Shown piece by piece: positions 8,974 to 16,447 of a stretch of 42,430 bases of DNA. The notes under the pieces were generated by a model. That model was not told the DNA's origin. It saw only the letters and a list, made by a program, of their open reading frames with translations, and made no database searches. The stretch is from Streptomyces sp. SID486 (GTDB taxonomy: Bacteria > Actinomycetota > Actinomycetes > Streptomycetales > Streptomycetaceae), in contig NZ_WWJT01000632.1 of NCBI RefSeq assembly GCF_009865385.1, positions 1 to 42,430 on the forward strand, in the 5' to 3' direction. Numbering within the stretch: the stretch's first letter is position 1; each line of letters begins with the position of its first letter. A program made the position numbers and the translations under genes.

Positions 8974-9935
8974 CAGGCGCGCCTCCTGACGGAGCGCCGG
9001 GAGACGTGGCGGCTGACGTGCCGGGTGTCGAGCCCGGACAGGCCGCGCACGGCGACGTAGGCCTTCTCATGCCCGGGGAGCGAGACCCGGCCGCGCAGCA
9101 CGGCCTCCGGGTCGCGTTCGATGCGGTCCAGCAGCCTGCGGTAGATGCCGGCCATGGCGGCCACGCAGGCGCCGCTGCGCCGGTCGAGCATGGGCAGCAG
9201 CCGGTAGCCCTCGGCGAACAGGGCCCGGGCGCGCCGCACTTCGAAGTGGACGAGACCGGCGAAGTCGGAGCCCTCCGGCGGGGTCGGCGCGTGGAAGCCG
9301 GCCGAGCAGCCGAACTTGGCCAGGTCGTCCGCGGGCAGGTAGGTACGGCCGCCGGTCGCGTCCTCGCGGACGTCGCGGAGGATGTTGGTGAGCTGGAGTG
9401 CGAGGCCGAGCGTGTCGGCGTACTCGGCGGCGCGCTCGGCACCGCGTGTGCCGGGTTCGGTGCCGAACACGCCGAGCGAGAGGCGGCCGATGGCACCGGC
9501 GACGCAGCGGCAGTAGACCTTGAGGTCGTCCCAGGTCTCGTACGTCTCCCCGCGTACGTCCATCTGGACGCCGTCGATCAGCTCGTCGAGGCCGCCGAGG
9601 GGGATCGGGAAGGCGCGTGCGGCGTGGCCGAGGGCGACGGCGACCGGGTCGGTGTCGTCCTCCTCGACCTCGTCCTCGCGGATCCGGGTGAGCAGCGCCC
9701 GGGTGTCCTCCAGGCGCGCCAGCTTGACCTCGTCGGCGAGGTCGCCGTCGCCGATGTCGTCGACGCGCCGGGAGAACGCGTACAGCGCCGACATGGCGCG
9801 GCGCTTGGCCGTCGGCAGCAGCCGGATGCCGTACGCGAAGTTACGGGCCTGCTGCCCGGTCACGGCCTCGCAGTAGCTGTAGGCGGCGAGTACCGGTGCG
9901 GACGTGTGCGGAGCAGAATCCACGGCCCGGATCAC
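8973..9935 (-). CDS. hpnD: Presqualene diphosphate synthase (HpnD)
   Basis: Squalene/phytoene-synthase-fold enzyme joining two farnesyl diphosphates into presqualene diphosphate, first step of the HpnDCE route. The 320-residue protein has both metal-binding acidic motifs intact: RRVDDIGDGD (Asp59, Asp60, Asp63) and NILRDVREDA (Asp188, Glu191, Asp192). RTYLP and YCRCVAGAIGRL are family blocks. It ends in a basic tail (RHVSRRSVRRRA). The GTG start at 9935 overlaps the hpnC stop as GTGA. A second GTG four codons on is possible. It is told apart from hpnC by the canonical LTNILRDV motif and operon order. Confidence 0.94.
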   Translation of the reverse strand: MIRAVDSAPHTSAPVLAAYSYCEAVTGQQARNFAYGIRLLPTAKRRAMSALYAFSRRVDDIGDGDLADEVKLARLEDTRALLTRIREDEVEEDDTDPVAVALGHAARAFPIPLGGLDELIDGVQMDVRGETYETWDDLKVYCRCVAGAIGRLSLGVFGTEPGTRGAERAAEYADTLGLALQLTNILRDVREDATGGRTYLPADDLAKFGCSAGFHAPTPPEGSDFAGLVHFEVRRARALFAEGYRLLPMLDRRSGACVAAMAGIYRRLLDRIERDPEAVLRGRVSLPGHEKAYVAVRGLSGLDTRHVSRHVSRRSVRRRA

Positions 9936-10828
9936 CCCTCTCCTCGCAGGATCACGCCCGCCTCGCGCAGCAACTGGACCTTGCCGGGTCTGGGCGGGCC
10001 GGGAAGTACGTCGTATTCGGCGGCGGCGATCGCCCTGATCGCCGCCCTTCCCCCCGCCACGAACCCCGCGAGCAGCAGCTTGAGCCTGCCGTGGACGCTA
10101 CCCACCAGGGGGGCGCCTTCATTCAGCAGACCGCGGGCGCGTTGTGCTTCGTATGCAACCAGGGCGCGCACCGATGCGCCTGTGGTTTTCGCGGCGAGGT
10201 CCGTTTCCCGGACGTGGAAACGTTTCATGTCCTCGGCGGGGAGGTAGATCCGGTCGCGGCCGAGGTCCTCGCCGACGTCCTGGAGGTGCTCCACGATCTG
10301 CAGGGCGGTGCAGATCGCGTCGGACAGCCGGATCCGTTCGGGGGTCGAGGTGCCGGTGACCGCGAGCACGAGGCGCCCGACGGGGTTGGCGGACAGTTCG
10401 CAGTAGGCGAGGAGGTCGTCGTAGGTCTCGTACCGGGTGACGAGCTGGTCCTGGCGGTTGGCGGCGATCAGCCCGAGGAAGGGTTCGGGGGTGAGGGCGC
10501 GGCGGCGGACGGTGGGCTGCAGGCGGCGCAGCAGCGGGTGGCCCGGCGTGCCGTCGAAGACGCGCCGCAGATCGGCCTCGAAGGCGTCGAGCAGGACCAT
10601 CCGGTCCGCGGCCTCGGCGGGCGACACGCCGAGCAGGCGGGCGTCGGCGCCGCCGGGGGCGAGGTCGCCGTCGCCGATGTCGTCCACGAGGCGGGCGAAG
10701 CCGTAGACGGCCATGAGGTCGTCGCGCCAGGCCCTGGGCAGGAAGAAGGGGGCCACGGGGAAGTTCTCGCGCGCGGCCTTGTCCAGCGTGGCGCGTTCCG
10801 GGTCGGGCGCCGTGACGGTGCCCGTCAT
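9932..10828 (-). CDS. hpnC: Hydroxysqualene synthase (HpnC)
   Basis: Squalene-synthase-fold enzyme converting presqualene diphosphate to hydroxysqualene. The 298-residue protein carries ARLVDDIGDGD (Asp49, Asp50, Asp53) and the second acidic motif in LQIVEHLQDVGEDLG (Asp184, Glu187, Asp188), where VEHLQDV replaces the usual TNILRDV, as is typical of HpnC. The ATG at 10828 has no convincing ribosome site; it overlaps the stop of a 21-residue leader ORF (ATGA), so coupling is likely. Codons around residues 201-240 (about 10,105-10,228) are richer in A/T third bases than the rest. First enzyme gene of the operon. Confidence 0.94.
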   Translation of the reverse strand: MTGTVTAPDPERATLDKAARENFPVAPFFLPRAWRDDLMAVYGFARLVDDIGDGDLAPGGADARLLGVSPAEAADRMVLLDAFEADLRRVFDGTPGHPLLRRLQPTVRRRALTPEPFLGLIAANRQDQLVTRYETYDDLLAYCELSANPVGRLVLAVTGTSTPERIRLSDAICTALQIVEHLQDVGEDLGRDRIYLPAEDMKRFHVRETDLAAKTTGASVRALVAYEAQRARGLLNEGAPLVGSVHGRLKLLLAGFVAGGRAAIRAIAAAEYDVLPGPPRPGKVQLLREAGVILRGEG

Positions 10829-10890
10829 CGGGCGCTGCCCGGGGCGGGGACGGCACGTGCTGCGCTGAGCTGGGGAGTTTCCGTAGCCAT
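10825..10890 (-). CDS. Possible 21-residue leader ORF coupled to hpnC
   Basis: ATG at 10890 opens MATETPQLSAARAVPAPGSA and one more residue, then TGA overlaps the hpnC ATG (ATGA). An in-frame GTG lies three codons upstream (10899). GGGAGA at about 10 nt before the ATG is a fair ribosome site, whereas hpnC itself lacks one. The product has no recognisable domain; the likely role is translational entry to the operon. Whether it is translated is untested. Confidence 0.45.
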   Translation of the reverse strand: MATETPQLSAARAVPAPGSAR

Positions 10891-10929
10891 TGCCGTCACA
10901 TCTCCCGTTCTACACTGCCGACCCAATAC

Positions 10930-10957
10930 ACACTATTTCGGACACGCCGCCCCGCAA
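10930..10957 (-). promoter_or_regulatory. Candidate promoter of the hopanoid operon
   Basis: On the minus strand TTGCGG (10952-10957) and TAGTGT (10930-10935) are separated by 16 nt, a fair match to the vegetative TTGACN/TANNNT pattern. Transcription would begin near 10,923, about 33 nt before the leader ORF and upstream of its GGGAGA. It is the best candidate I found between 10,891 and 11,140 by eye; other weaker pairs exist. Confidence 0.35.
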
Positions 10958-11032
10958 TGCGCGAGGACACCCCCACGGAGGGCGGCGCGCGTTATCGCCC
11001 TACTTGCCGGTTTCCGGCACCGGTACAGCTTA

Positions 11033-11044
11033 CGTTGTACAACG
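11033..11044. promoter_or_regulatory. Palindrome CGTTGTACAACG upstream of the hopanoid operon
   Basis: Perfect 12-bp palindrome about 75 bp upstream of the candidate -35 box of the hpn operon, in the 254-bp stretch (10,891-11,144) that holds no other gene. It could be a repressor or activator site; no regulator is encoded nearby to pair it with. Confidence 0.3.
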
Positions 11045-11144
11045 CAGCGCGGACCGTCGGGGTGTCCTGCACATCACAACAACACACCGATTGGCTCCAA
11101 GATTCCTTGCAGCGGCGCGAGTTGACGTTTCCTTTGCAGACGAA

Positions 11145-11174
11145 GGGCCCCGCCGGAGCATGCCGGCGGGGCCC
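11145..11174 (-). terminator. Terminator hairpin after the ABC exporter operon
   Basis: GGGCCCCGCCGG (11145-11156) and CCGGCGGGGCCC (11163-11174) form a perfect 12-bp stem with a 6-nt loop, 13 bp past the ATPase gene stop. It lacks a U tract, as usual in Streptomyces, and would shield the hopanoid operon from read-through. Confidence 0.85.
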
Positions 11175-11187
11175 TGGCCTGAACCGC

Positions 11188-11976
11188 TCACCTGGCCGTG
11201 AACTTCTCGTACTCCTTCAGGACCTCGTCGGTGGGTCCGTCCATCCGCAGTTCACCGCGCTCCAGCCACAGCACGCGGTTACAGGTGTCACGGATCGACT
11301 TGTTGTTGTGACTGACCAGAAAGACCGTTCCGGCCTCTTTGCGCAGTTCCCGGATGCGTTCCTCAGAACGCTTCTGGAACTTGCGGTCACCGGTGGCCAG
11401 CGCCTCGTCGATCATGAGGACGTCGTGGTCCTTGGCGGCGGCGATGGAGAAACGCAGCCGGGCCGCCATGCCCGACGAGTACGTCCGCATCGGCAGGGTG
11501 ATGAAGTCACCCTTCTCGTTGATGCCGGAGAAGTCGACGATGTCCTGGTAGCGCTCCTTGATCTGCTCCCGGGTCATGCCCATGGCCAGACCGCCCAGAA
11601 CGACGTTCCGCTCACCGGTGAGGTCGTTCATCAGGGCCGCGTTCACCCCGAGCAGGGAGGGCTGGCCGTCGGTGTAGACCTTGCCCTTCTCCGCGGGCAG
11701 CAGGCCGGCGATGGCGCGCAGCAGGGTGGACTTGCCGGAGCCGTTGGAGCCGATCAGCCCGATGGCCTCGCCGCGGTAGGCGACGAAGGACACGCCGCGC
11801 ACGGCGTGCACCTTGCGCACTCCCCGCGCCGCGTCGTCGGAGCCCCGCTTGAGTATCCGGCTCAGGGCCGCCGCCGCGCTGCCCTTGCCGGTCCGCGCGC
11901 CGTTGACCCGGTAGACGATGTGGAGCTCGTCCGCGATGACCGTCGGACGCGGGTCCTGGATGTTCTGCTCAGCCAC
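11188..11976 (-). CDS. Polysaccharide/teichoic-acid-type ABC transporter ATP-binding protein (TagH/Wzt-like)
   Basis: ATPase of a two-component exporter for lipid-linked glycopolymers. The 262-residue protein has Walker A GSNGSGKST (76-84), signature YSSGMAARLRFS, Walker B DVLMIDEALATGD and switch SHNNKSI. The typical TagH/Wzt insertion lies before the Walker A (RVNGARTGKGSAAAA to HAVRGVSF). There is no C-terminal carbohydrate-binding domain, so it is the short TagH type rather than full Wzt. The GTG start at 11976 overlaps the permease gene by 8 nt. Partner: the permease immediately upstream. Substrate is unknown, but the linked CDP-alcohol/glycosyltransferase genes suggest a phosphopolyol or glycan polymer. 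Confidence 0.9.
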   Translation of the reverse strand: MAEQNIQDPRPTVIADELHIVYRVNGARTGKGSAAAALSRILKRGSDDAARGVRKVHAVRGVSFVAYRGEAIGLIGSNGSGKSTLLRAIAGLLPAEKGKVYTDGQPSLLGVNAALMNDLTGERNVVLGGLAMGMTREQIKERYQDIVDFSGINEKGDFITLPMRTYSSGMAARLRFSIAAAKDHDVLMIDEALATGDRKFQKRSEERIRELRKEAGTVFLVSHNNKSIRDTCNRVLWLERGELRMDGPTDEVLKEYEKFTAR

Positions 11977-12898
11977 GGCCGTACCGCTCCTCCGCCTTCC
12001 AGAAGTACACGAAGCCGCCGGCGAAGACGGCCACCGCCCAGCACAGGGCGATCGCCCACACGTGCGGCGGCAGGTTCGAGGAACCGTAACCGTCGATCAG
12101 GGCGAACCGCATCAGGTCCATGTAGACCGCCGCCGGGTTCGCCTGGAGCAGCCGGACGATCCACTCGGAGTGCCCCTGCAGCATGTGGTTGATCGAGAAC
12201 ATGACACCGGAGGTGTACATCCAGGTCCGCAGGATGAACGGCATCAGCTGCGCGAGGTCGGGCGTCCTGGCGCCCATGCGGGCCACGATCAGCGCGAGGC
12301 CCGTGTTGAACAGGAACTGCAGCACCAGCGCCGGCACGATCAGCAGCCAGGACGCGCCCGGGTAGCTGCCGAAGCCGATGGCCACGATGAACATCACGAT
12401 CATCGAGAAGAGCAGCTGCTGGAGCTGCTGCAGCGAGAACGAGATCGGCAGCGAGGCGCGCGGGAAGTGCAGCGCGCGCACCAGGCCGAGGTTGCCCGAG
12501 ATGGCGCGGACGCCCGACATCACCGAGCTCTGGGTGAACGTGAACACGAACACGCCGGTGACCAGGAACGGGATGTACACGTCCCGGGACATGCCGCGGC
12601 TGGCGTGCAGGATCAGCCCGAAGATGAAGAAGTACACGGCGGCGTTCAGCAGCGGGGTGGCCACCTGCCAGAGCTGGCCGAGCTTGGCCTGGCTGTACTG
12701 GGCGGTCAGCTTTGCCTGGGAGAAGGCGAGGATGAAGTGGCGGCGCCCCCACAGCTGCCGGATGTACTCCACGAGCGAGGGCCGGGCGCCGCTCACGGCG
12801 AGCCCGTACTTCGCGGCCAGCTCGGCCGCCGTCAGTCCCGCGTCGGGTGACGGGGCCGCGGTCACCGCGACCGTGGCGTCGTGCGTGGTCTCACTCAC
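11969..12898 (-). CDS. Polysaccharide/teichoic-acid-type ABC transporter permease (TagG/Wzm-like)
   Basis: ABC-2 family inner-membrane permease of 309 residues with about six hydrophobic segments. The family block FSQAKLTAQYSQAKLGQLW lies before the first, and NPAAVYMDLMRFALIDG sits near the C-terminus, as in Wzm/TagG exporters. The C-terminal FWKAEERYGRG is a typical ending. I start at GTG 12898 (VSETTHDATVAV); no strong ribosome site is seen, and the codons upstream lie in a Gly/Arg-rich stretch that looks non-coding. Overlaps the ATPase gene by 8 nt and lies 103 bp after the glycosyltransferase stop, so it may be transcribed with the biosynthetic genes or from its own promoter. Confidence 0.88.
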   Translation of the reverse strand: MSETTHDATVAVTAAPSPDAGLTAAELAAKYGLAVSGARPSLVEYIRQLWGRRHFILAFSQAKLTAQYSQAKLGQLWQVATPLLNAAVYFFIFGLILHASRGMSRDVYIPFLVTGVFVFTFTQSSVMSGVRAISGNLGLVRALHFPRASLPISFSLQQLQQLLFSMIVMFIVAIGFGSYPGASWLLIVPALVLQFLFNTGLALIVARMGARTPDLAQLMPFILRTWMYTSGVMFSINHMLQGHSEWIVRLLQANPAAVYMDLMRFALIDGYGSSNLPPHVWAIALCWAVAVFAGGFVYFWKAEERYGRG

Positions 12899-13001
12899 AG
12901 GGGGAAACTTTCGTCTTCGGGTTCGTCTGCCGCGCGCCGCCCCGTCGGCGGACACGCGTTCTGAGCTGTCCGGCGGGCGCGACCTCTCGGGGTCGAGCTT
13001 G

Positions 13002-13874
13002 TCAGATCACCGGGGGACGGCCCAGTCGGGTGAGTCGCCACACCGTACGCCACCGCATCGGGCGGCGGGGACCGCACGGCGTGGTCCAGCCCTCCCGGAA
13101 ACCGCCGAACCAGGCCCGCAGAGCCGGCCGGGACGGGCGGCGGAGCAGGGTGAGCAGCAGCCACACCCCGAGGTAGACCGGGATCAGGGGGGCCGGGAGG
13201 TTGCGGCGGGCGAGCCAGACGCGGTTGCGGGCGACCATGCGGTGGTAGACCGCGTGCCGGGAGGGCGCGGTCGTCGGGTGGTACAGCACCATGTCGGACC
13301 GGTAGTCGATCATCCAGCCCGCGTCGAGGGCCCGCCATGCCAGGTCCGTTTCCTCGTGCGCGTAGAAGAACGCGTCCGGCAGCCCGCCGACCTCCGCGAA
13401 GACGCGGGTGCGGACGGCGTTGGCACCGCCGAGGAAGGTGGTGACCCGGGAGGAGCGCATCGGGTCGGACGCACGCAGCCGGGGCACGTGCCGGCGCTGG
13501 GTCTCGCCGGTGTCGGGGTCGGCGATGCGGAAGCTGATGATGCCGAGCCGGGGGTCCGCGGCGAAGGCCTCGCGGCACAGCTCGACGGTGTCGTGGCGGG
13601 CGAGCAGACCGTCGTCGTCGAGGAAGAGCAATATGTCGACATCGCGGCCACTGGGGCCGAACGCCTCTATGCCGACGTTCCGCCCGCCGGGGATGCCCAG
13701 GTTCTCGGGCAGCTCCCTGGTGCGCACGCCCTCGGGGACGTCCGGGACGGGCGAGCCGTTGCCGACGACGACCACCTCGGCCCGGTCGCCGTCCTGCTTG
13801 GCGACGGAGTCGAGCAGGGCCCGCAGCTCCTCGGGCCGGTTGCCCATGGTGATGACGACCACGCCGACCTTCAT
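13002..13874 (-). CDS. GT2-family glycosyltransferase
   Basis: A 290-residue cytoplasmic/peripheral glycosyltransferase with GT-A fold. The N-terminal strand MKVGVVVITMGNRPEEL, the NxGIPGGRNVGI block (58-69) and the metal-binding FLDDDG (Asp86-Asp88) place it with rhamnosyl/galactofuranosyl-like GT2 enzymes. A hydrophobic segment (LIPVYLGVWLLLTLL) near residue 235 suggests membrane association. ATG at 13874 has GGTGAG 7 nt upstream; a GTG at 13886 overlapping the upstream stop (GTGA) is the alternative. It follows the CDP-alcohol transferase closely, so it probably glycosylates the same lipid or polymer. Donor and acceptor are unknown. Confidence 0.87.
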   Translation of the reverse strand: MKVGVVVITMGNRPEELRALLDSVAKQDGDRAEVVVVGNGSPVPDVPEGVRTRELPENLGIPGGRNVGIEAFGPSGRDVDILLFLDDDGLLARHDTVELCREAFAADPRLGIISFRIADPDTGETQRRHVPRLRASDPMRSSRVTTFLGGANAVRTRVFAEVGGLPDAFFYAHEETDLAWRALDAGWMIDYRSDMVLYHPTTAPSRHAVYHRMVARNRVWLARRNLPAPLIPVYLGVWLLLTLLRRPSRPALRAWFGGFREGWTTPCGPRRPMRWRTVWRLTRLGRPPVI

Positions 13875-13882
13875 GCCGGCGC

Positions 13883-14668
13883 TCACCGCAGCCTGCTGGA
13901 GGCGAGCACGGACACCAGGTGCAGCAGCGTCTGGAGCAGGGCGATGCCCGCGAGTACGGCCGTGCCGAGGCGGGTGAAGAACAGGTCGCCGCGGACCTGG
14001 TCCACGATCGCGAGGACCAGGATGAGCAGTGACGCCTCGATACCGAGGATCAGCCGGTGGAACTTGAGCGCGGCGGCGGCCCGGCGGGCCAGGGCCATCT
14101 TGGCGGAGCGCGGCTCGGCGACGCCGGCGGCGTCCTGCACCGGCGGCATCCCGGCCTGGTGCCGGGCGACGCCGACCAGGTCGGTCTCGGCCTTGATCAG
14201 GATGGCACCGAGCGCGGCGAGCGTGCCGAGGAAGGCCCACAGCCAGTCGATACGGCCGCTGCCCCACAGGTCGGCGGCGCGCAGGCCGAGGCCGACCAGC
14301 ACCGCGGCGTCGGTGAGGTAGGCGCCGACGCGGTCCAGGTAGACCCCGCCGAGCGAGTACTGCTTCTTCCAGCGGGCGATCTCGCCGTCGACGCAGTCCA
14401 GCAGCAGGTAGAGCTGGGTGGCGACGATCCCGAGGACGGCGCCCGCGATCCCCGGCACCAGCAGGGCCGGGGCCGCGAGCACGCCGCAGACGGTCATCAG
14501 GTACGTGAGCTGGTTGGGCGTGACCCTGGTGTTCACCAGGTAGCGGTCGACGCGCAGGGAGACCTCGCGCATGTAGAGGCGTCCCGCCCAGTGCTCACCG
14601 CTGCGCCGGTCCTTCACCCCCGCGGGGTGGACGACCGGACGGAGTTCAGCTACCGATGGCCTTGACAT
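13883..14668 (-). CDS. CDP-alcohol phosphatidyltransferase family protein with altered motif
   Basis: Integral membrane enzyme of 261 residues that would transfer a phospho-alcohol from a CDP-activated donor. The signature DCVDGEIAR (Asp91, Asp94, Gly95, Ala98, Arg99) is followed eight residues later by Gly108 and then Asp112. The fourth Asp expected at 116 is Ala (DRVGAYLTD), with an Asp at 120. Several hydrophobic segments surround the motif. The ATG at 14668 overlaps the dehydrogenase gene by 23 nt. Starting residues MSRPSVAELRPVVHP precede a soluble stretch to about residue 50. Same unit as the cytidylyltransferase and dehydrogenase, which could make its CDP-polyol donor. Activity with the altered motif is uncertain. 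Confidence 0.88.
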   Translation of the reverse strand: MSRPSVAELRPVVHPAGVKDRRSGEHWAGRLYMREVSLRVDRYLVNTRVTPNQLTYLMTVCGVLAAPALLVPGIAGAVLGIVATQLYLLLDCVDGEIARWKKQYSLGGVYLDRVGAYLTDAAVLVGLGLRAADLWGSGRIDWLWAFLGTLAALGAILIKAETDLVGVARHQAGMPPVQDAAGVAEPRSAKMALARRAAAALKFHRLILGIEASLLILVLAIVDQVRGDLFFTRLGTAVLAGIALLQTLLHLVSVLASSRLR

Positions 14669-15707
14669 AGTCGGCGTAGGTGTCCTTGATCTGGTTCGTC
14701 TTGAGGTCGAGGTGTTCGAGGATCGTGTAGCGGCCGGGCCGGGTCTCCGGAGCGAACTCCACCGCGCGGACGAACTCGTCCGCCGTGAAGCCGATCTCCT
14801 CCGGCAGCACCGGCAGCCCGTGCCGGCGCAGCACCTCGGCCATGTACGCCGACTCCTCGTGGGCGCCGCGCAGGTACATCGCGAAGGCGGCACCGAGGCC
14901 GCACTGCTCGCCGTGGGCGGCGGCGCGCTTGGGGTAGAGCAGGTCGAAGGCGTGGTTGATCTCGTGGCAGGCACCGGAGGAGGGGCGGGAGTCGCCCGAG
15001 ACCGACATGGCGATACCGGTGAGGACCAGCGCCTCGGCCAGCACCTGCAGGAAGCCGTCGTCGCCGACGCCGCCGGGGTGCCGGAGCACCGCCTCGCCGG
15101 CCTGCCGGGCCATGGCGGCGGCCAGGCCGTCGATCTTCTCGCCGTTGACCCGGTTGGCCAGCTCCCAGTCCGCGACCGCGGAGATGTTGGAGATGGCGTC
15201 GCCGATGCCGGAGCGGACGAACCGCACGGGTGCCTCGCGGATCACGTTGAGGTCGATGACCACCGCGATCGGGTTCGGCACGCCGTACGAGCCCCGGCCC
15301 GCGTCGTTGTCGAGGGTGGCGACGGGCGAGCACAGCCCGTCGTGCGCGAGGTTGGTGGCGACGGCGACCAGCGGCAGGCCGACCCGGGCCGCCGCGAACT
15401 TGGCGCAGTCGATGATCTTCCCGCCGCCGAGGCCGACGACCGCGTCGTACCGGTCCGCCTTCATGTCGCTCGCCAGCCGGACGGCGTCGTCGATGGTGCC
15501 GCCGCCGACCTCGAACCAGGTGGCTCCGGGCAGCGAGGGGGCGATGCGCTCGCGCAGCCGGGCGCCCGAGCCGCCGCTGACGGCGACGGCGAGTTTGCCC
15601 GACTGCGAGATGCGCTCGTCGGCCAGCACGCACGCCAGGTCGTCCAGGGCACCCGGGCGGATGTCCACGACGACCGGCGACGGGATGAGCCGGGTCAGTA
15701 CTGGCAC
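14646..15707 (-). CDS. Glycerol-1-phosphate dehydrogenase-like protein (iron/zinc-dependent alcohol dehydrogenase superfamily)
   Basis: NAD(P)-dependent dehydrogenase of the dehydroquinate-synthase-like fold, 353 residues. Cofactor loop GGGKIID (94-100) and ATNLAHDGLCSP (117-128) correspond to the GGG-ID and (S/A)HDG-SP blocks of sn-glycerol-1-phosphate dehydrogenases (EgsA/AraM). Candidate metal ligands are Asp170 (SGIGD), His248 (GACHEINH) and His265 (AAHGEQCG). If a true G1PDH it would reduce dihydroxyacetone phosphate to glycerol 1-phosphate. GTG at 15707 overlaps the cytidylyltransferase gene by 13 nt. Placement between a cytidylyltransferase and a CDP-alcohol transferase suggests it makes a polyol phosphate; another polyol phosphate substrate is possible. 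Confidence 0.85.
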   Translation of the reverse strand: MPVLTRLIPSPVVVDIRPGALDDLACVLADERISQSGKLAVAVSGGSGARLRERIAPSLPGATWFEVGGGTIDDAVRLASDMKADRYDAVVGLGGGKIIDCAKFAAARVGLPLVAVATNLAHDGLCSPVATLDNDAGRGSYGVPNPIAVVIDLNVIREAPVRFVRSGIGDAISNISAVADWELANRVNGEKIDGLAAAMARQAGEAVLRHPGGVGDDGFLQVLAEALVLTGIAMSVSGDSRPSSGACHEINHAFDLLYPKRAAAHGEQCGLGAAFAMYLRGAHEESAYMAEVLRRHGLPVLPEEIGFTADEFVRAVEFAPETRPGRYTILEHLDLKTNQIKDTYADYVKAIGS

Positions 15708-16447
15708 GCGATCTCCCGTCCCCGGGCGAGGTCGTCGTGGTTGTCGATCTCGACCCACTTGACGTCGCCGATCGGCGCCACGTCGATCCGGAAGCCGCGG
15801 TTCACCAGCTCCTGGTACCCGTGCTCGTAGAACTGCTGCGGATCGGTCTCCCAGACCGTCTTCAGCGCGTCGGCCAGCTCCGGGGCGGCGTCGCCCTCGA
15901 TCAGGGTGACGCCGATGTACTCGCCGGTGGCCTCGGCCGGGTCCATCAGCTTGGTGATCTTCGTCATGCCCCGCTCGGGGTCGACGACGACCTTCATCTC
16001 CTCGTCGGCCAGGTCCTTCACCGTGTCGAGGGCGAGAATGATCCTCTTGCCCGCACCGCGGGCCGCGAGCAGGGTCTTCTCGACCGAGACCGGGTGGACG
16101 GTGTCGCCGTTGGCGAGGATCACACCGTCCTTGAGGGCGTCACGGCCGCACCACAGGGAGTAGGCGTTGTTCCACTCCTCGGCCTTGTCGTTGTCGATGA
16201 GCGTGAGCTTGAGGCCGTACTTGGCCTCCAGGGCCGCCTTGCGCTCGTAGACGGCTTCCTTGCGGTAGCCGACGATGACCGCGGCCTCGGTCAGACCGAT
16301 CTCGGCGAAGTTGCCGAGGGTGAGGTCGAGCACCGTGATCGAGTCCTCTATCCCGGCGGGCCCCACCGGCACCAGCGCCTTGGGCAGGCTGTCGGTGTAG
16401 GGGCGCAGACGCCGTCCGGCGCCGGCCGCCAGCACGAGGCCGATCAT
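15695..16447 (-). CDS. Nucleotidyltransferase, phosphocholine/polyol-phosphate cytidylyltransferase type
   Basis: A 250-residue nucleotidyltransferase of the LicC/RmlA-like family activating a phospho-alcohol or sugar phosphate with CTP or another NTP. The pyrophosphorylase signature LAAGAGRRLRPYTDSLPKAL spans residues 6-25, the metal-binding Asp115 is in LANGDTVHP, and a second acidic site VEIDNHDDL is near the C-terminus. WNNAYSLWC (92-100) is typical of phosphocholine cytidylyltransferase-like members. The ATG overlaps the upstream DUF5941 gene as ATGA. Together with the dehydrogenase and the two CDP-alcohol transferases it outlines a CDP-alcohol pathway. Substrate is not determinable here; CDP-glycerol, CDP-inositol or CDP-choline would all fit the fold. 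Confidence 0.88.
   Translation of the reverse strand: MIGLVLAAGAGRRLRPYTDSLPKALVPVGPAGIEDSITVLDLTLGNFAEIGLTEAAVIVGYRKEAVYERKAALEAKYGLKLTLIDNDKAEEWNNAYSLWCGRDALKDGVILANGDTVHPVSVEKTLLAARGAGKRIILALDTVKDLADEEMKVVVDPERGMTKITKLMDPAEATGEYIGVTLIEGDAAPELADALKTVWETDPQQFYEHGYQELVNRGFRIDVAPIGDVKWVEIDNHDDLARGREIACQY

Noticed and set aside
10829..10890. N-terminal extension of hpnC into the upstream region
   Set aside because: The upstream codons in the hpnC frame contain no start codon; the leader ORF is in a different frame and ends at the hpnC ATG.
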